64,000 nt of DNA from positions 42,753 through 106,752 of the forward strand of contig NZ_LACC01000020.1 of assembly GCF_000967965.1 (NCBI RefSeq), in the 5' to 3' direction. A program made the translations under genes and the position numbers. The notes beneath the pieces were generated by a model. That model was not told where the DNA came from. It saw only the letters and a program-made list of their open reading frames with translations, and made no database searches. The stretch is from Pseudomonas fluorescens (lineage in GTDB: Bacteria; Pseudomonadota; Gammaproteobacteria; Pseudomonadales; Pseudomonadaceae). Of the stretch, positions 43,631-53,131 are shown piece after piece; the stretch's first letter is position 1, and every line of letters begins with the position of its first letter.

Positions 43631-45055
43631 ATGTCGATACCTCGCTTGAAGTCCTACTTTTCCATTTTTGCCACCGTGCTGGTGCTCGGTCAGGCGGTCA
43701 CCGCCCAAGCGGTCGAACTGCCTGACTTTACGCAACTGGTCGAACAGGCCTCGCCTGCGGTCGTGAACATCAGTACCACGCAAAAGCTGCCGGATCGCAA
43801 AGTCAGCCAGCAAATGCCCGACCTCGAAGGCTTGCCGCCAATGCTGCGCGAATTCTTCGAGCGGGGCATGCCGCCACAATCGCGCTCACCGCGTGACCGT
43901 CAGCGCGAGGCAACCTCCCTGGGCTCAGGTTTCATCATCTCTACCGATGGCTATATCCTGACCAACAACCACGTGATCGCCGATGCTGACGAGATCCTCG
44001 TCCGCCTGGCTGATCGCAGCGAAATGAAAGCCAAGCTGATCGGTACCGATCCTCGTTCCGACGTGGCGCTGCTGAAAATCGAAGGCAAGGATCTGCCGGT
44101 GCTCAAGCTCGGTAAATCCCAGGACCTGAAAGCCGGCCAATGGGTTGTCGCGATCGGCTCGCCATTCGGCTTTGACCACACAGTGACCCAAGGCATCGTC
44201 AGCGCCGTCGGTCGCAGCCTGCCGAACGAAAACTATGTGCCGTTCATCCAGACCGACGTGCCGATCAACCCGGGTAACTCCGGTGGCCCGCTGTTCAACC
44301 TGAACGGTGAGGTGGTCGGGATCAACTCGCAGATCTATACCCGCTCCGGTGGCTTCATGGGCGTGTCGTTTGCAATCCCGATCGACGTGGCCATGGATGT
44401 TTCCAATCAGCTGAAATCCGGTGGCAAGGTCAGCCGTGGCTGGCTGGGTGTCGTGATTCAGGAAGTGAGCAAGGACCTGGCCGAGTCGTTCGGTCTGGAG
44501 AAGCCGGCCGGTGCGCTGGTTGCCCAAATCCAGGATGATGGTCCGGCTGCCAAGGGTGGCTTGCAAGTGGGCGACGTGATCCTGAGCATGAACGGTCAGC
44601 CAATCGTTATGTCGGCCGACTTGCCGCACCTCGTTGGCGCGTTGAAGGCTGGTGCAAAAGCCAATCTGGAAGTGATCCGTGACGGCAAGCGCAAGAATGT
44701 CGAACTGACCGTCGGTGCAATTCCGGAAGAAGGCAAGGAGATGGGTGCCGAGCCAAAATCCAGCATCGAGCGCAGCAGCAATCGTCTCGGTGTTTCCGTG
44801 GTCGAGCTGACTGACGACCAGAAGAAAACCTACGACCTCAAGGGTGGTGTGGTGATCAAGGAAGTGCAGGACGGTCCTGCCGCTCTGATCGGCTTGCAGC
44901 CGGGTGATGTGATCACCCACCTGAACAACCAGGCCATCGGTTCCACCAAGGAGTTCGCGGACATCGCCAAGGCGCTGCCAAAGAACCGCTCGGTGTCGAT
45001 GCGGGTACTGCGTCAGGGTCGTGCGAGCTTCATCACCTTCAAGCTGGCTGAATAA
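43631..45055 (+). CDS. mucD: Periplasmic serine protease MucD (DegP-like)
   Basis: 474 residues from MSIPRLKSYFSIFATVLVLG, with a signal peptide to about residue 27. Catalytic triad in TNNHVIADADE (His), RSDVALLKI (Asp) and NPGNSGGPLFNLN (Ser); two C-terminal PDZ domains. Degrades misfolded periplasmic proteins and restrains AlgU. It follows mucB directly after 178 bp; the mucC gene present in P. aeruginosa is absent. Confidence 0.95.
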   Translation: MSIPRLKSYFSIFATVLVLGQAVTAQAVELPDFTQLVEQASPAVVNISTTQKLPDRKVSQQMPDLEGLPPMLREFFERGMPPQSRSPRDRQREATSLGSGFIISTDGYILTNNHVIADADEILVRLADRSEMKAKLIGTDPRSDVALLKIEGKDLPVLKLGKSQDLKAGQWVVAIGSPFGFDHTVTQGIVSAVGRSLPNENYVPFIQTDVPINPGNSGGPLFNLNGEVVGINSQIYTRSGGFMGVSFAIPIDVAMDVSNQLKSGGKVSRGWLGVVIQEVSKDLAESFGLEKPAGALVAQIQDDGPAAKGGLQVGDVILSMNGQPIVMSADLPHLVGALKAGAKANLEVIRDGKRKNVELTVGAIPEEGKEMGAEPKSSIERSSNRLGVSVVELTDDQKKTYDLKGGVVIKEVQDGPAALIGLQPGDVITHLNNQAIGSTKEFADIAKALPKNRSVSMRVLRQGRASFITFKLAE

Positions 45056-45072
45056 CCCGGTTGTTGGTTGAA

Positions 45073-45105
45073 TAAAAAACCGCCTCGAAAGAGGCGGTTT
45101 TTTTG
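45073..45105 (+). terminator. Intrinsic terminator after mucD
   Basis: AAAACCGCCTC-GAAA-GAGGCGGTTTTTTT, followed closely by the convergent bepA stop; it can serve both genes. Confidence 0.9.
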
Positions 45106-45131
45106 TGTCCGGACTTCTTGCCTCCAGGGCG

Positions 45132-46565
45132 TCAGCCCATCATGTCCTTGATCATGCGCTCCTGTTCCATCAGCTCGCGTTGCCGTGCATCGATCCGCGA
45201 AGACAGCGGGAAGTTGCTGCCAGCCTTGCGTTTGGCGAAGTCCAGTTGCTGAATGGCCTGTTTGTAGTCCCCGACCAGCGCAAAGTATTCGGCGCGAGCC
45301 TGATGCAGGCCGATGATATTGCCCGACAGGCCGCGCGTCTCGGCAACCTGATACCACACGTCCGGATCATCCGGGCGCGACTTGAGCAGGCCTTCGAGGG
45401 CTTTCTCCGCATCCGCAGTACGGTTCTGCTTCAGCAGCAGGTCGACGCGCACCTGGTTCAGCGGATAGTTGCCAGGATACTGGGCCATCAACCGGTCAAC
45501 CCGGGACTGGGCGTCCGCCAGGCGATTGTTGGTGATGTCCAGGTCAACCTGAGCCAGGTTGTAGATGATTTCGTTGGGTGACTTGGCCAGCAACAGCTTG
45601 AGGTTTTCCCGTGCTTCGTTCAGTTGACCGCCCTTGATCTGGGCAATTGCCAGGCCGTAGCGCGCCACGTCGTTTTTCGGGTTTTCGTCGAGCAGGGCAC
45701 GGAAGCGCTTGGCACCGAGCCCCGGGGTTTCTTCATAGATCAACTGGACGCGCGCGCGGATCAGTTGATAACGCATGCTGTCTTCGATACCGCCCTGTGG
45801 TGCCAGTTCGGCGCGGTTGCGGGTGTCGGCGATACGCGATTCGGTCACCGGGTGCGTCAGCAGGAATTCCGGTGGCTTGGCATCGTAGCGGTACTGCCGC
45901 CCCAGGCGCTCGAACATGGTGGGCATCGACCGGGGGTCATAACCGGCCTTTTCCAGATTGAGAATGCCGATGCGGTCGGCTTCCTGTTCGTTCTGGCGGG
46001 AGAACCGCCGTTGTTCCTGAATGGCCGCTGCCTGTGTACCGGCAATGGCAGCGATCCCGGCGTCACCGGCGCCCGCGGCTGCGATCACGATGCCGGCCAG
46101 CAATGCGGCCATCATGGGTACTTGCATGCGTTGTTGCGCTTCGATGCCCCGGGCAAAGTGGCGCTGCGACAAGTGAGCCAATTCGTGCGCCAGTACCGAA
46201 GCGTATTCGCCTTCGGTCTGGGCGTTGAGGAACAAACCTCCGTTCACCCCGACGATCCCGCCCGGCGCCGCAAAGGCGTTGAGCTGCGGGCTGTTGATCA
46301 GGATGAATTCCAGGCGCCGGTCAGTGACCTGGCTGGTCTCGACCAGTCGGTAAACGCTGGATTCCACATAATCCTTGAGCTGCGGATCGTTGAGCTGCGA
46401 AACCTGACTGCGCAACATGGCCAGCCAGGCGCGGCCGAGCTGGTATTCCTGTTGCGGTGAGACAATGGCAGAACTGGCGTCGCCGAGTGACGGCAGGTCG
46501 TCGGCGAAGCCCGGTGAGGCGAGCAGGCAAGCGAGCGTCAGCAGGGTAGGGCGCAAAAATGTCAT
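45132..46565 (-). CDS. bepA: Periplasmic M48 metalloprotease with TPR repeats (BepA/YfgC)
   Basis: 477 residues from MTFLRPTLLTLACLLASPGF, with a signal peptide. Zinc motif HELAH in SVLAHELAHLSQRHFARGIE and a third ligand region QEADRIGILNLEKAGYDPRS; C-terminal half made of TPR helices. Quality-control protease and chaperone for LptD and the BAM complex at the outer membrane. Confidence 0.9.
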   Translation of the reverse strand: MTFLRPTLLTLACLLASPGFADDLPSLGDASSAIVSPQQEYQLGRAWLAMLRSQVSQLNDPQLKDYVESSVYRLVETSQVTDRRLEFILINSPQLNAFAAPGGIVGVNGGLFLNAQTEGEYASVLAHELAHLSQRHFARGIEAQQRMQVPMMAALLAGIVIAAAGAGDAGIAAIAGTQAAAIQEQRRFSRQNEQEADRIGILNLEKAGYDPRSMPTMFERLGRQYRYDAKPPEFLLTHPVTESRIADTRNRAELAPQGGIEDSMRYQLIRARVQLIYEETPGLGAKRFRALLDENPKNDVARYGLAIAQIKGGQLNEARENLKLLLAKSPNEIIYNLAQVDLDITNNRLADAQSRVDRLMAQYPGNYPLNQVRVDLLLKQNRTADAEKALEGLLKSRPDDPDVWYQVAETRGLSGNIIGLHQARAEYFALVGDYKQAIQQLDFAKRKAGSNFPLSSRIDARQRELMEQERMIKDMMG

Positions 46566-46663
46566 GCACAAAGCCTTAGTCGACAAAGACCTTACTGTAG
46601 CCGGACACCGACGTTGCGACCAGATATTCTAGGCAACTCAACCACCTGACCCGGAGTGATGCA

Positions 46664-46903
46664 ATGACCGACGCTTTAGAGCATGACGTTGAACTGGACG
46701 CCAGTGGCCTGAATTGCCCGTTGCCGTTGCTCAAGGCCAAGATGGAGCTCAACCGGCTGGCCAGTGGTGCGGTACTCAAGGTCATCGCCACCGATGCGGG
46801 TTCGCAGCGCGACTTTCGCACCTTTGCCCGATTGGCCGGTCATACCCTGCTTCGTGAAGAAGATGACGCGGGTGTTTACCGCTACTGGTTGAAAAAAGCC
46901 TGA
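46664..46903 (+). CDS. TusA-family sulfur carrier
   Basis: 79 residues. VELDASGLNCPLPLLKAKME carries the CPxP motif with the persulfide Cys. Start after CCGGAG. The gene next to an AI-2E-type permease is the normal Pseudomonas order. Could be tusA itself or a paralogue; I keep the family name. Confidence 0.88.
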   Translation: MTDALEHDVELDASGLNCPLPLLKAKMELNRLASGAVLKVIATDAGSQRDFRTFARLAGHTLLREEDDAGVYRYWLKKA

Positions 46904-46934
46904 AATCGGCTGTGTTTGCTCCTAAGGATTATTG

Positions 46935-48005
46935 ATGTTCAAAGTGTTACGCGACTGGATCCAGCGCTATTTTTCCGATGAAGAAGCGGTGGTGCTGGCT
47001 GTCCTGCTGATTCTTGCGTTCACCGCCGTGCTGACCCTGGGCGGTATGCTGGCGCCGGTGCTCGCCGGCATGGTGCTGGCGTACCTGATGCAGGGGCTGG
47101 TGGTGACCCTCGAGCGCCTGCGGGTGCCAGGTGGGGTCGCGGTGGGGCTGGTCTTTGCGTTGTTCATGGGGCTGTTGCTGGTGTTTATCGTGGTGGTCGT
47201 GCCGTTGTTGTGGCATCAACTGATCACATTGTTCAACGAGTTGCCCGGCATGCTCGCCAAGTGGCAGTCACTGTTGCTGCTGCTGCCCGAGCGCTATCCG
47301 CACCTGGTATCCGACGAGCAGGTGCTGCGGGCCATCGAAGTGGCGCGGGGCGAAATCGGCAAGTTTGGTCAGTGGGCACTGACGTTCTCGCTGTCGAGCC
47401 TGCCGTTGCTGGTGAACATCATGATCTACCTGGTGCTGGTACCGATCCTGGTGTTCTTCTTTCTCAAGGACCGGGCCATGATCGGCCAGTGGGTGCGCGG
47501 TTACCTGCCCCGTGAGCGGGCGTTGATCACCCGGGTCGCCCATGAAATGAACCGGCAGATCGCCAACTACATTCGCGGCAAAGTTATCGAAATCTTCATT
47601 TGCGGTGGCGTGACCTATATCGCCTTCGTTGTTCTTGAACTCAACTACGCTGCGCTGCTGGCATTGCTGGTGGGGATTTCGGTGGTTGTGCCTTATGTCG
47701 GCGCCGTGGTGGTAACCGTGCCCGTGTTTCTGATTGCGCTGTTCCAGTGGGGCTGGAGCGATCAATTCATTTACTTGATGGCAGTCTACGGGGTCATTCA
47801 GACGCTGGATGGCAACGTGCTGGTGCCATTGCTGTTCTCGGAGGCGGTCAACCTGCACCCGGTGGCGATCATCTGCGCAGTGCTGTTGTTTGGTGGGTTG
47901 TGGGGATTCTGGGGGGTGTTCTTCGCGATTCCCCTGGCGACGCTGTTCAAGGCCGTGCTGGACGCTTGGCCGCGCAAAGAGCCGGAGGTATCACCGCTGC
48001 TATAA
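46935..48005 (+). CDS. AI-2E family (PerM-like) membrane protein
   Basis: 356 residues from MFKVLRDWIQRYFSDEEAVV; AAGGA at 46924. A TTG three bases earlier is a less likely start. About eight hydrophobic segments, including PVLAGMVLAYLMQGLVVTLE and YVGAVVVTVPVFLIALFQWG. The family includes proposed AI-2 exporters and ion antiporters; the substrate here is unknown. Confidence 0.85.
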   Translation: MFKVLRDWIQRYFSDEEAVVLAVLLILAFTAVLTLGGMLAPVLAGMVLAYLMQGLVVTLERLRVPGGVAVGLVFALFMGLLLVFIVVVVPLLWHQLITLFNELPGMLAKWQSLLLLLPERYPHLVSDEQVLRAIEVARGEIGKFGQWALTFSLSSLPLLVNIMIYLVLVPILVFFFLKDRAMIGQWVRGYLPRERALITRVAHEMNRQIANYIRGKVIEIFICGGVTYIAFVVLELNYAALLALLVGISVVVPYVGAVVVTVPVFLIALFQWGWSDQFIYLMAVYGVIQTLDGNVLVPLLFSEAVNLHPVAIICAVLLFGGLWGFWGVFFAIPLATLFKAVLDAWPRKEPEVSPLL

Positions 48006-48017
48006 GTCGGTGGAGAT

Positions 48018-48050
48018 AAAAAATCGCAGCTCATGGCTGCGATTTTTTTT
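48018..48050. terminator. Bidirectional terminator between perM-like gene and bcp
   Basis: AAAAATCGCAGC-TCAT-GGCTGCGATTTTTTTT between two convergent genes. Confidence 0.88.
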
Positions 48051-48057
48051 GAGGTAT

Positions 48058-48531
48058 TCAGGCCTTGTTCAGTGCCTGAGCAGCCGCCAAAACGGCATCA
48101 ACATGCCCCGGCACCTTCACGCCGCGCCATTCCTGGCGCAGTACGCCGTTGGCGTCGATCAGGAACGTGCTGCGATCCACGCCCATGTATTCCTTGCCGT
48201 AGAGCTTTTTCAGCTTGATCACGTCGAACAGCTGGCAGATGGCTTCATCCTTGTCGCTGATCAGCTCAAAGGGGAATTCCTGTTTGCACTTGAAGTTCTC
48301 GTGGGATTTCAGGCTGTCGCGAGACACACCGAACACTTCGGTGTTGGCGGCCTTGAACGCAGCGTACTGATCACGAAAACCCTGTCCTTCGGTCGTGCAG
48401 CCAGGGGTGCTGTCCTTGGGGTAGAAGTAGATCACCACTTGCTTGCCCTTCAGGCCCGCGAGGTTGACGGTCTGCCCGCTGGTGGCGGGGGCTTCGAAAT
48501 CGGCAACCGGTTGGTCGATGGCAACGGCCAT
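48058..48531 (-). CDS. bcp: Thioredoxin-dependent peroxiredoxin Bcp
   Basis: 157 residues. YFYPKDSTPGCTTEGQGFRD carries the peroxidatic Cys; the resolving Cys found five residues later in E. coli Bcp is replaced (GQG), so it probably works as a 1-Cys or atypical type, possibly using Cys in FKCKQEF. Reduces hydroperoxides. Follows gcvR by 10 bp in one leftward unit. Confidence 0.9.
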   Translation of the reverse strand: MAVAIDQPVADFEAPATSGQTVNLAGLKGKQVVIYFYPKDSTPGCTTEGQGFRDQYAAFKAANTEVFGVSRDSLKSHENFKCKQEFPFELISDKDEAICQLFDVIKLKKLYGKEYMGVDRSTFLIDANGVLRQEWRGVKVPGHVDAVLAAAQALNKA

Positions 48532-48541
48532 GAAAGCTTCC

Positions 48542-49102
48542 TTACATTGGGTTCTGTGGGCGCCAGGGTTCGATCAGGGCATCGAGGTTCAGCGCGTCGG
48601 CAAAATCCAGGAACTGATCGCGCAGCCAGCTAATTTGCACGCCGGCCGGCAAGGTCACGGTAAACGTGGCGTTGAGCATGGTGCCGCCGGTCTGCGGAGC
48701 CTGATAGGTGTCGCAGGTCAGGTTTTCCAGCTCGACATTGTGGTCCATGAAGAACTGGCACAGTTCGTTGATGATGTCCGAGCGGTAGGCCGAGCTGACA
48801 TAAGCGACGTACGGCAGGGCCTGGGGGCGGTTTTCCAGGGCCGCGCTGCGCACCACGTTGACCGTGAACGCATGCCGCTTGGCCAATACAGGCAGGCTGC
48901 CTTCCAGGCGTGCCAAGGCATCCCAGCTACCGGAGATTTCCAGCACCAGGGCACTGCATTCGCCGTGGCGGGTCAGGCGAGAGGTGACAACGGCGCAGCG
49001 GTTTTCATGGCTGGCGCGGCACAGGACGTTGGTCAGCTCCATGGGGTTGGCGCCGAGGGCACTGATAACAAGGAATTGTTCGCGAACTGTGGGGGTGGAC
49101 AT
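48542..49102 (-). CDS. gcvR: Glycine cleavage system regulator GcvR
   Basis: 186 residues with two ACT domains: FLVISALGANPMELTNVLCR at the N-terminus and VAYVSSAYRSDIINELCQFF in the second half. Antagonist of the glycine-cleavage activator in relatives. Divergent from dapA; the gap 49103-49431 between them shows no motif I can name. Confidence 0.88.
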   Translation of the reverse strand: MSTPTVREQFLVISALGANPMELTNVLCRASHENRCAVVTSRLTRHGECSALVLEISGSWDALARLEGSLPVLAKRHAFTVNVVRSAALENRPQALPYVAYVSSAYRSDIINELCQFFMDHNVELENLTCDTYQAPQTGGTMLNATFTVTLPAGVQISWLRDQFLDFADALNLDALIEPWRPQNPM

Positions 49103-49431
49103 GCAGCATTCCTAAAGCGATGAGCGGTCGGTACGTCCAGAGGGCGTTTTGTCGGGAGCGAGCCTGCGGATGCGAATTCAGAAAACCCCAAACGACAGGT
49201 TGCGACGGTGCTCCGGCAGGGCGGGAGCGAGAGGCGGCAACGCTGGATCAGGGCTTGTGATGCCGAAAATGGAGGCTGAAACCCGACGCACGAGCTTGTC
49301 TGTACCGATCAAAGTCTGAAGGGTAGCGAAAACCGGCGCCAAGGGGAATGGCGGCAGCACAGTACTTCGCTTGTGCAAGCATCTTGGCGCCAGTACCATT
49401 ACGGCTCTCTTTTTCCGGCAGGAGCGGTTTC

Positions 49432-50310
49432 ATGATTGCGGGCAGTATGGTGGCACTGGTCACACCCATGGATGCACAGGGGCGTCTTGACTGGGACAGC
49501 CTCAGCAAACTCGTGGACTTCCACCTTGAAAACGGCACCCATGCCATTGTCGCCGTCGGTACCACCGGCGAATCGGCAACCCTCGACGTCAACGAGCATA
49601 TCGAAGTCATCCGTGCCGTGGTCAAGCAGGTCAACGGTCGTATTCCGGTGATCGCCGGTACCGGCGCCAATTCGACCCGCGAAGCCGTCGAATTGACCCG
49701 AAATGCCAAGGAAGCCGGCGCCGATGCCTGCCTGCTGGTCGTGCCGTACTACAACAAGCCGACCCAGGAAGGCCTGTACCTGCACTTCAAGCACATCGCC
49801 GAATCGGTCGACATCCCGCAGATTCTCTATAACGTTCCCGGCCGCACCTCCTGCGACATGCAGGCCGAAACCGTGATCCGCCTGTCCACCGTGCCGAACA
49901 TCATCGGTATCAAGGAAGCGACCGGCGACCTCAAGCGCGCCAAGGCCATCCTCGACGGTGTAAGCAAGGACTTCATCGTCCTTTCCGGCGATGATCCGAC
50001 CGCGGTCGAGCTGATCCTGATGGGCGGCAAGGGCAACATCTCCGTGACCGCCAACGTCGCGCCGCGTGAAATGGCCGATCTGTGCGAGGCTGCCCTCAAG
50101 GGGGATGCCGAGACTGCACGGGCAATCAACGAAAAACTGATGCCGCTGCACAAGGACCTGTTCATCGAAGCCAACCCGATTCCGGTGAAGTGGGCTTTGG
50201 TTGAAATGGGACTGATGCACGAAGGCATTCGCCTGCCGTTGACCTGGCTGAGCACACCTTGTCACGAAACGCTGCGCACGGCCCTGCGCCAGTGCGGCGT
50301 CCTGGTTTAA
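49432..50310 (+). CDS. dapA: 4-Hydroxy-tetrahydrodipicolinate synthase
   Basis: 292 residues from MIAGSMVALVTPMDAQGRLD. GTTGESATLDVNEHIEVI, Tyr in ILYNVPGRTSCDM and Schiff-base Lys in IGIKEATGDL are intact. Condenses pyruvate with aspartate semialdehyde for lysine and cell-wall synthesis. First of a dapA-bamC-MBL-purC series; GGAGCGG before the ATG. Confidence 0.95.
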   Translation: MIAGSMVALVTPMDAQGRLDWDSLSKLVDFHLENGTHAIVAVGTTGESATLDVNEHIEVIRAVVKQVNGRIPVIAGTGANSTREAVELTRNAKEAGADACLLVVPYYNKPTQEGLYLHFKHIAESVDIPQILYNVPGRTSCDMQAETVIRLSTVPNIIGIKEATGDLKRAKAILDGVSKDFIVLSGDDPTAVELILMGGKGNISVTANVAPREMADLCEAALKGDAETARAINEKLMPLHKDLFIEANPIPVKWALVEMGLMHEGIRLPLTWLSTPCHETLRTALRQCGVLV

Positions 50311-50327
50311 TTGAGGAAGTACAACGC

Positions 50328-51443
50328 ATGAAGCGAATGGCCGGACTTTCCGCACTTGCCTTGATTATCTCCAGCACCAGTGGCTGTGGATGGGTCTGGG
50401 GCCCGGAAGGTTATTTCCGTGACCGTGGTAGCGATTACCTGGAAGCGCAACAGACTGCACCGATGCAAATACCGCAGGATGTCCGTACCGCCAAGCGTCT
50501 GGATCCGCTGTTGCCGATCCCGCGCAACGTGGCCGATGACACCGCCAAGGGCGAATACATCGTTCCTCGGCCGCAGCCGCTGACCGCGGGTGCCGACGCC
50601 AGTGCCTACTCCCTGCAGAAGAGCGGCGGCTCCAGCTCCATCCTGGCGCAGAATCCGCCGGCTGAAGTCTGGCCCGTGGCCGTTCAGTTCTTCCAGGACA
50701 ACGGTTTCCGTCTGGATGAACAGCGTCCGCAAACCGGCGAATTCACCACGACCTGGCAGCATTCCGATGAACTGTCCGCGGCCATGGCCAAGCGCCTGAG
50801 CGCGGCCGGTGTCAGCACGGACAGCGAAACCCGCGTGCGGGTGCGCATTGAGCCGGGCGTGCAGCGCAACACCAGTGAAGTCTACGTGGTCAGCGCCGAG
50901 CGTCCTGCCGGCAGCACCGCCGACGTGGCCTTCACCAACCGTTCGGTCAATACTGGCCTGGACGCGGCACTGGTCGACGACATGCTCGCGAGCATGAGCC
51001 GTATCTCCGAGAAGGGCGGTTCGGTTTCCATGCTGGCTTCGCGTGATTTCGACGCGCCAAGTCGTGTCAGTCTGAGTGAGGACGGCAGCGGCAACCCTGT
51101 GCTGAACGTCGGCACCGACCTGGATCGCGCCTGGTCGAGCGTCGGTCGTGCGCTGGAGCAAGGCGAATGGCGTGTTGAAGACATCAACCGCAGCCTGGGC
51201 CTGTACTACATCAACCTGGCCGAAAAAGCCGAGAGCAAAGACGACAAGCCAGGCTTCTTCAGCAGCCTGTTCGGCAGTGCGCCGAGCAAGGAAGAGCTTG
51301 AGGCTCGCGCCGAGCGTTATCAGGTTCGCCTGAGCAAGGTTGGCGAGAACGTCCAGGTCACCGTCGAGAAAAACATCAACACCGTGGCGCCGGCAGATGT
51401 GGCGCGTAAAGTGTTGAGCAAGATTCAGGACAACCTGGGCTGA
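50328..51443 (+). CDS. bamC: Outer-membrane assembly lipoprotein BamC
   Basis: 371 residues from MKRMAGLSALALIISSTSGC with lipobox STSGC. Next comes GWVWGPEGYFRDRGSDYLEA, the BamC unstructured N-terminal segment that contacts BamD, then two helix-grip domains. Part of the BAM complex. It begins 17 bp after dapA. Confidence 0.93.
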   Translation: MKRMAGLSALALIISSTSGCGWVWGPEGYFRDRGSDYLEAQQTAPMQIPQDVRTAKRLDPLLPIPRNVADDTAKGEYIVPRPQPLTAGADASAYSLQKSGGSSSILAQNPPAEVWPVAVQFFQDNGFRLDEQRPQTGEFTTTWQHSDELSAAMAKRLSAAGVSTDSETRVRVRIEPGVQRNTSEVYVVSAERPAGSTADVAFTNRSVNTGLDAALVDDMLASMSRISEKGGSVSMLASRDFDAPSRVSLSEDGSGNPVLNVGTDLDRAWSSVGRALEQGEWRVEDINRSLGLYYINLAEKAESKDDKPGFFSSLFGSAPSKEELEARAERYQVRLSKVGENVQVTVEKNINTVAPADVARKVLSKIQDNLG

Positions 51444-51447
51444 TCCT

Positions 51448-52206
51448 ATGCGTTTTGCCGTTCTCGGCAGCGGTAGTCAAGGGAACGGCACGCTGATAGC
51501 CAGTGCTGATACGTACGTATTGGTGGATTGTGGTTTTTCCCTGCGGGAAACCGAAAAACGCCTGCTGCGCCTGGGTGTGAACCCTGCGCAGCTGAGCGCG
51601 ATACTCGTGACCCACGAACATGCCGACCACGTGCATGGCGTGGGTTTGCTGTCTCGGCGCTACAATCTGCCTGTCTACCTCAGTCGCGGGACCTTGCGCG
51701 GGATGCGCAAACCGATGGAACCCGCAGGCTTTCTGGCCGGCGGCGAGCAGCTGCAAATCGGCGACTTGAGCATCGGTGTCATTGCCGTGGCCCACGATGC
51801 ACAAGAGCCGACGCAATATGTTTTCAGTGACGGTATACGGCGCTTCGGCCTGTTGACCGACCTGGGGTCGTATTGTGACAAGGTGCTGGACGGCTATCGG
51901 GACCTCGATGCGTTGATGATCGAGTCCAATCACTGTCGTGACATGCTGGCTCGCGGTCATTACCCGTACTTTCTCAAGCAGCGGGTGGGCGGTGAGCTGG
52001 GGCATTTGAATAACCACCAGGCGGCATTCCTGGTGGCTGAGCTGGGCTGGAAAGACCTGCAACACCTGGTCCTGGCCCATCTGAGCAGCAAGAACAACCT
52101 GCCGCGGCTGGCCCGGCAATGTTTTGTCGACACCCTCGGGTGCGACCCGGACTGGCTGCAACTGGCCGATCAAGATTCAGGGCTCGACTGGCGTCACATC
52201 GCCTAG
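51448..52206 (+). CDS. MBL-fold metallo-hydrolase (YycJ-like)
   Basis: 252 residues. N-terminal MRFAVLGSGSQGNGTLIASA and the zinc motif THEHADHVHGVGLLSRR are typical of the beta-lactamase-fold hydrolases near YycJ/WalJ; later IESNHCRDMLARGHYPYF and AHLSSKNNLPRLA supply further metal ligands. Probably a nuclease-type hydrolase by family, not tested. Starts 4 bp after bamC. Confidence 0.88.
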   Translation: MRFAVLGSGSQGNGTLIASADTYVLVDCGFSLRETEKRLLRLGVNPAQLSAILVTHEHADHVHGVGLLSRRYNLPVYLSRGTLRGMRKPMEPAGFLAGGEQLQIGDLSIGVIAVAHDAQEPTQYVFSDGIRRFGLLTDLGSYCDKVLDGYRDLDALMIESNHCRDMLARGHYPYFLKQRVGGELGHLNNHQAAFLVAELGWKDLQHLVLAHLSSKNNLPRLARQCFVDTLGCDPDWLQLADQDSGLDWRHIA

Positions 52207-52234
52207 CCCATCTACTTAGCAAGCGGAGCCCATC

Positions 52235-52948
52235 ATGGAAAAACGTGAAGAACTCTACCGCGGCAAAGCGAAGTCGGTTTACAAGACCGACGACGCTAAC
52301 CGTTTGATCCTGCTGTTTCGCAACGACACCTCGGCGTTCGATGGCAAGCGTATCGAACAGCTCGACCGCAAAGGCATGGTGAACAACAAGTTCAATGCCT
52401 TCATCATGCAGAAGCTCGAAGCTGCTGGCGTGCCGACCCAATTCGATAAATTGCTGGGCGACAATGAATGCCTGGTGAAGAAGCTCGACATGATCCCGGT
52501 CGAGTGCGTCGTGCGTAACTACGCCGCCGGCAGCCTGGTCAAGCGTCTGGGTGTCGAAGAGGGTATGAAGCTCAACCCTTACACCTTCGAGCTGTTCCTG
52601 AAGGACGACGCCAAGGGCGACCCGTTCATCAACGAATCCCACGTCGTTGCCTTTGGTTGGGGCACCGCCGAGCAACTGGTTCGCATGAAAGAGCTGTCGC
52701 TCAAGGTCAATGAAGTCCTGAGCAAGCTGTTCGACGACGCCGGCCTGCTGCTGGTCGACTTCAAGCTGGAATTCGGCGTGTTCCACGATGGCTCCATCGT
52801 GCTGGGCGACGAATTCAGCCCGGACGGCTGCCGTCTGTGGGACAAGGCCACCGGCAAGAAAATGGACAAGGACCGCTTCCGTCAGGGCCTCGGTGACGTC
52901 ATCGAAGCCTATGAAGAAGTCGCCAATCGTCTGGGTGTACCGCTTTAA
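52235..52948 (+). CDS. purC: SAICAR synthetase
   Basis: 237 residues. MEKREELYRGKAKSVYKTDD, VRNYAAGSLVKRLGVEEGMK and DFKLEFGVFHDGSIVLGDEF are the PurC blocks. Joins CAIR and aspartate in purine synthesis. Last gene of the conserved block before tRNA-Ser. Confidence 0.96.
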   Translation: MEKREELYRGKAKSVYKTDDANRLILLFRNDTSAFDGKRIEQLDRKGMVNNKFNAFIMQKLEAAGVPTQFDKLLGDNECLVKKLDMIPVECVVRNYAAGSLVKRLGVEEGMKLNPYTFELFLKDDAKGDPFINESHVVAFGWGTAEQLVRMKELSLKVNEVLSKLFDDAGLLLVDFKLEFGVFHDGSIVLGDEFSPDGCRLWDKATGKKMDKDRFRQGLGDVIEAYEEVANRLGVPL

Positions 52949-53031
52949 CCGACGCAAGCATCTGAAAGCACAGAAATATTTCGCTTAGGGGGTTCGCTTC
53001 CTGCGAAAGTGTTGTTATGATGCGCGCCGTT

Positions 53032-53121
53032 GGAGAGATGCCAGAGTGGCCGAATGGGACGGATTCGAAATCCGTTGTACCTTCACCGGTACCTAGGGTT
53101 CGAATCCCTATCTCTCCGCCA
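53032..53121 (+). tRNA. tRNA-Ser(CGA), island attachment target
   Basis: 90 nt, GGAGAGATGCCAGAGTGGCC to CTCTCCGCCA with encoded CCA and the long variable arm of Ser tRNAs. Anticodon loop TTCGAAA gives CGA. The last 13 bases are part of the 18-bp island repeat, so the integrated island leaves the tRNA intact. Confidence 0.95.
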
Positions 53122-53126
53122 TTATT
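53109..53126 (+). repeat. attL core, 18-bp direct repeat
   Basis: TATCTCTCCGCCATTATT, identical to 63426-63443. It covers the tRNA-Ser 3' end plus five downstream bases. Left boundary of the island. Confidence 0.9.
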
Positions 53127-53131
53127 CGTAG

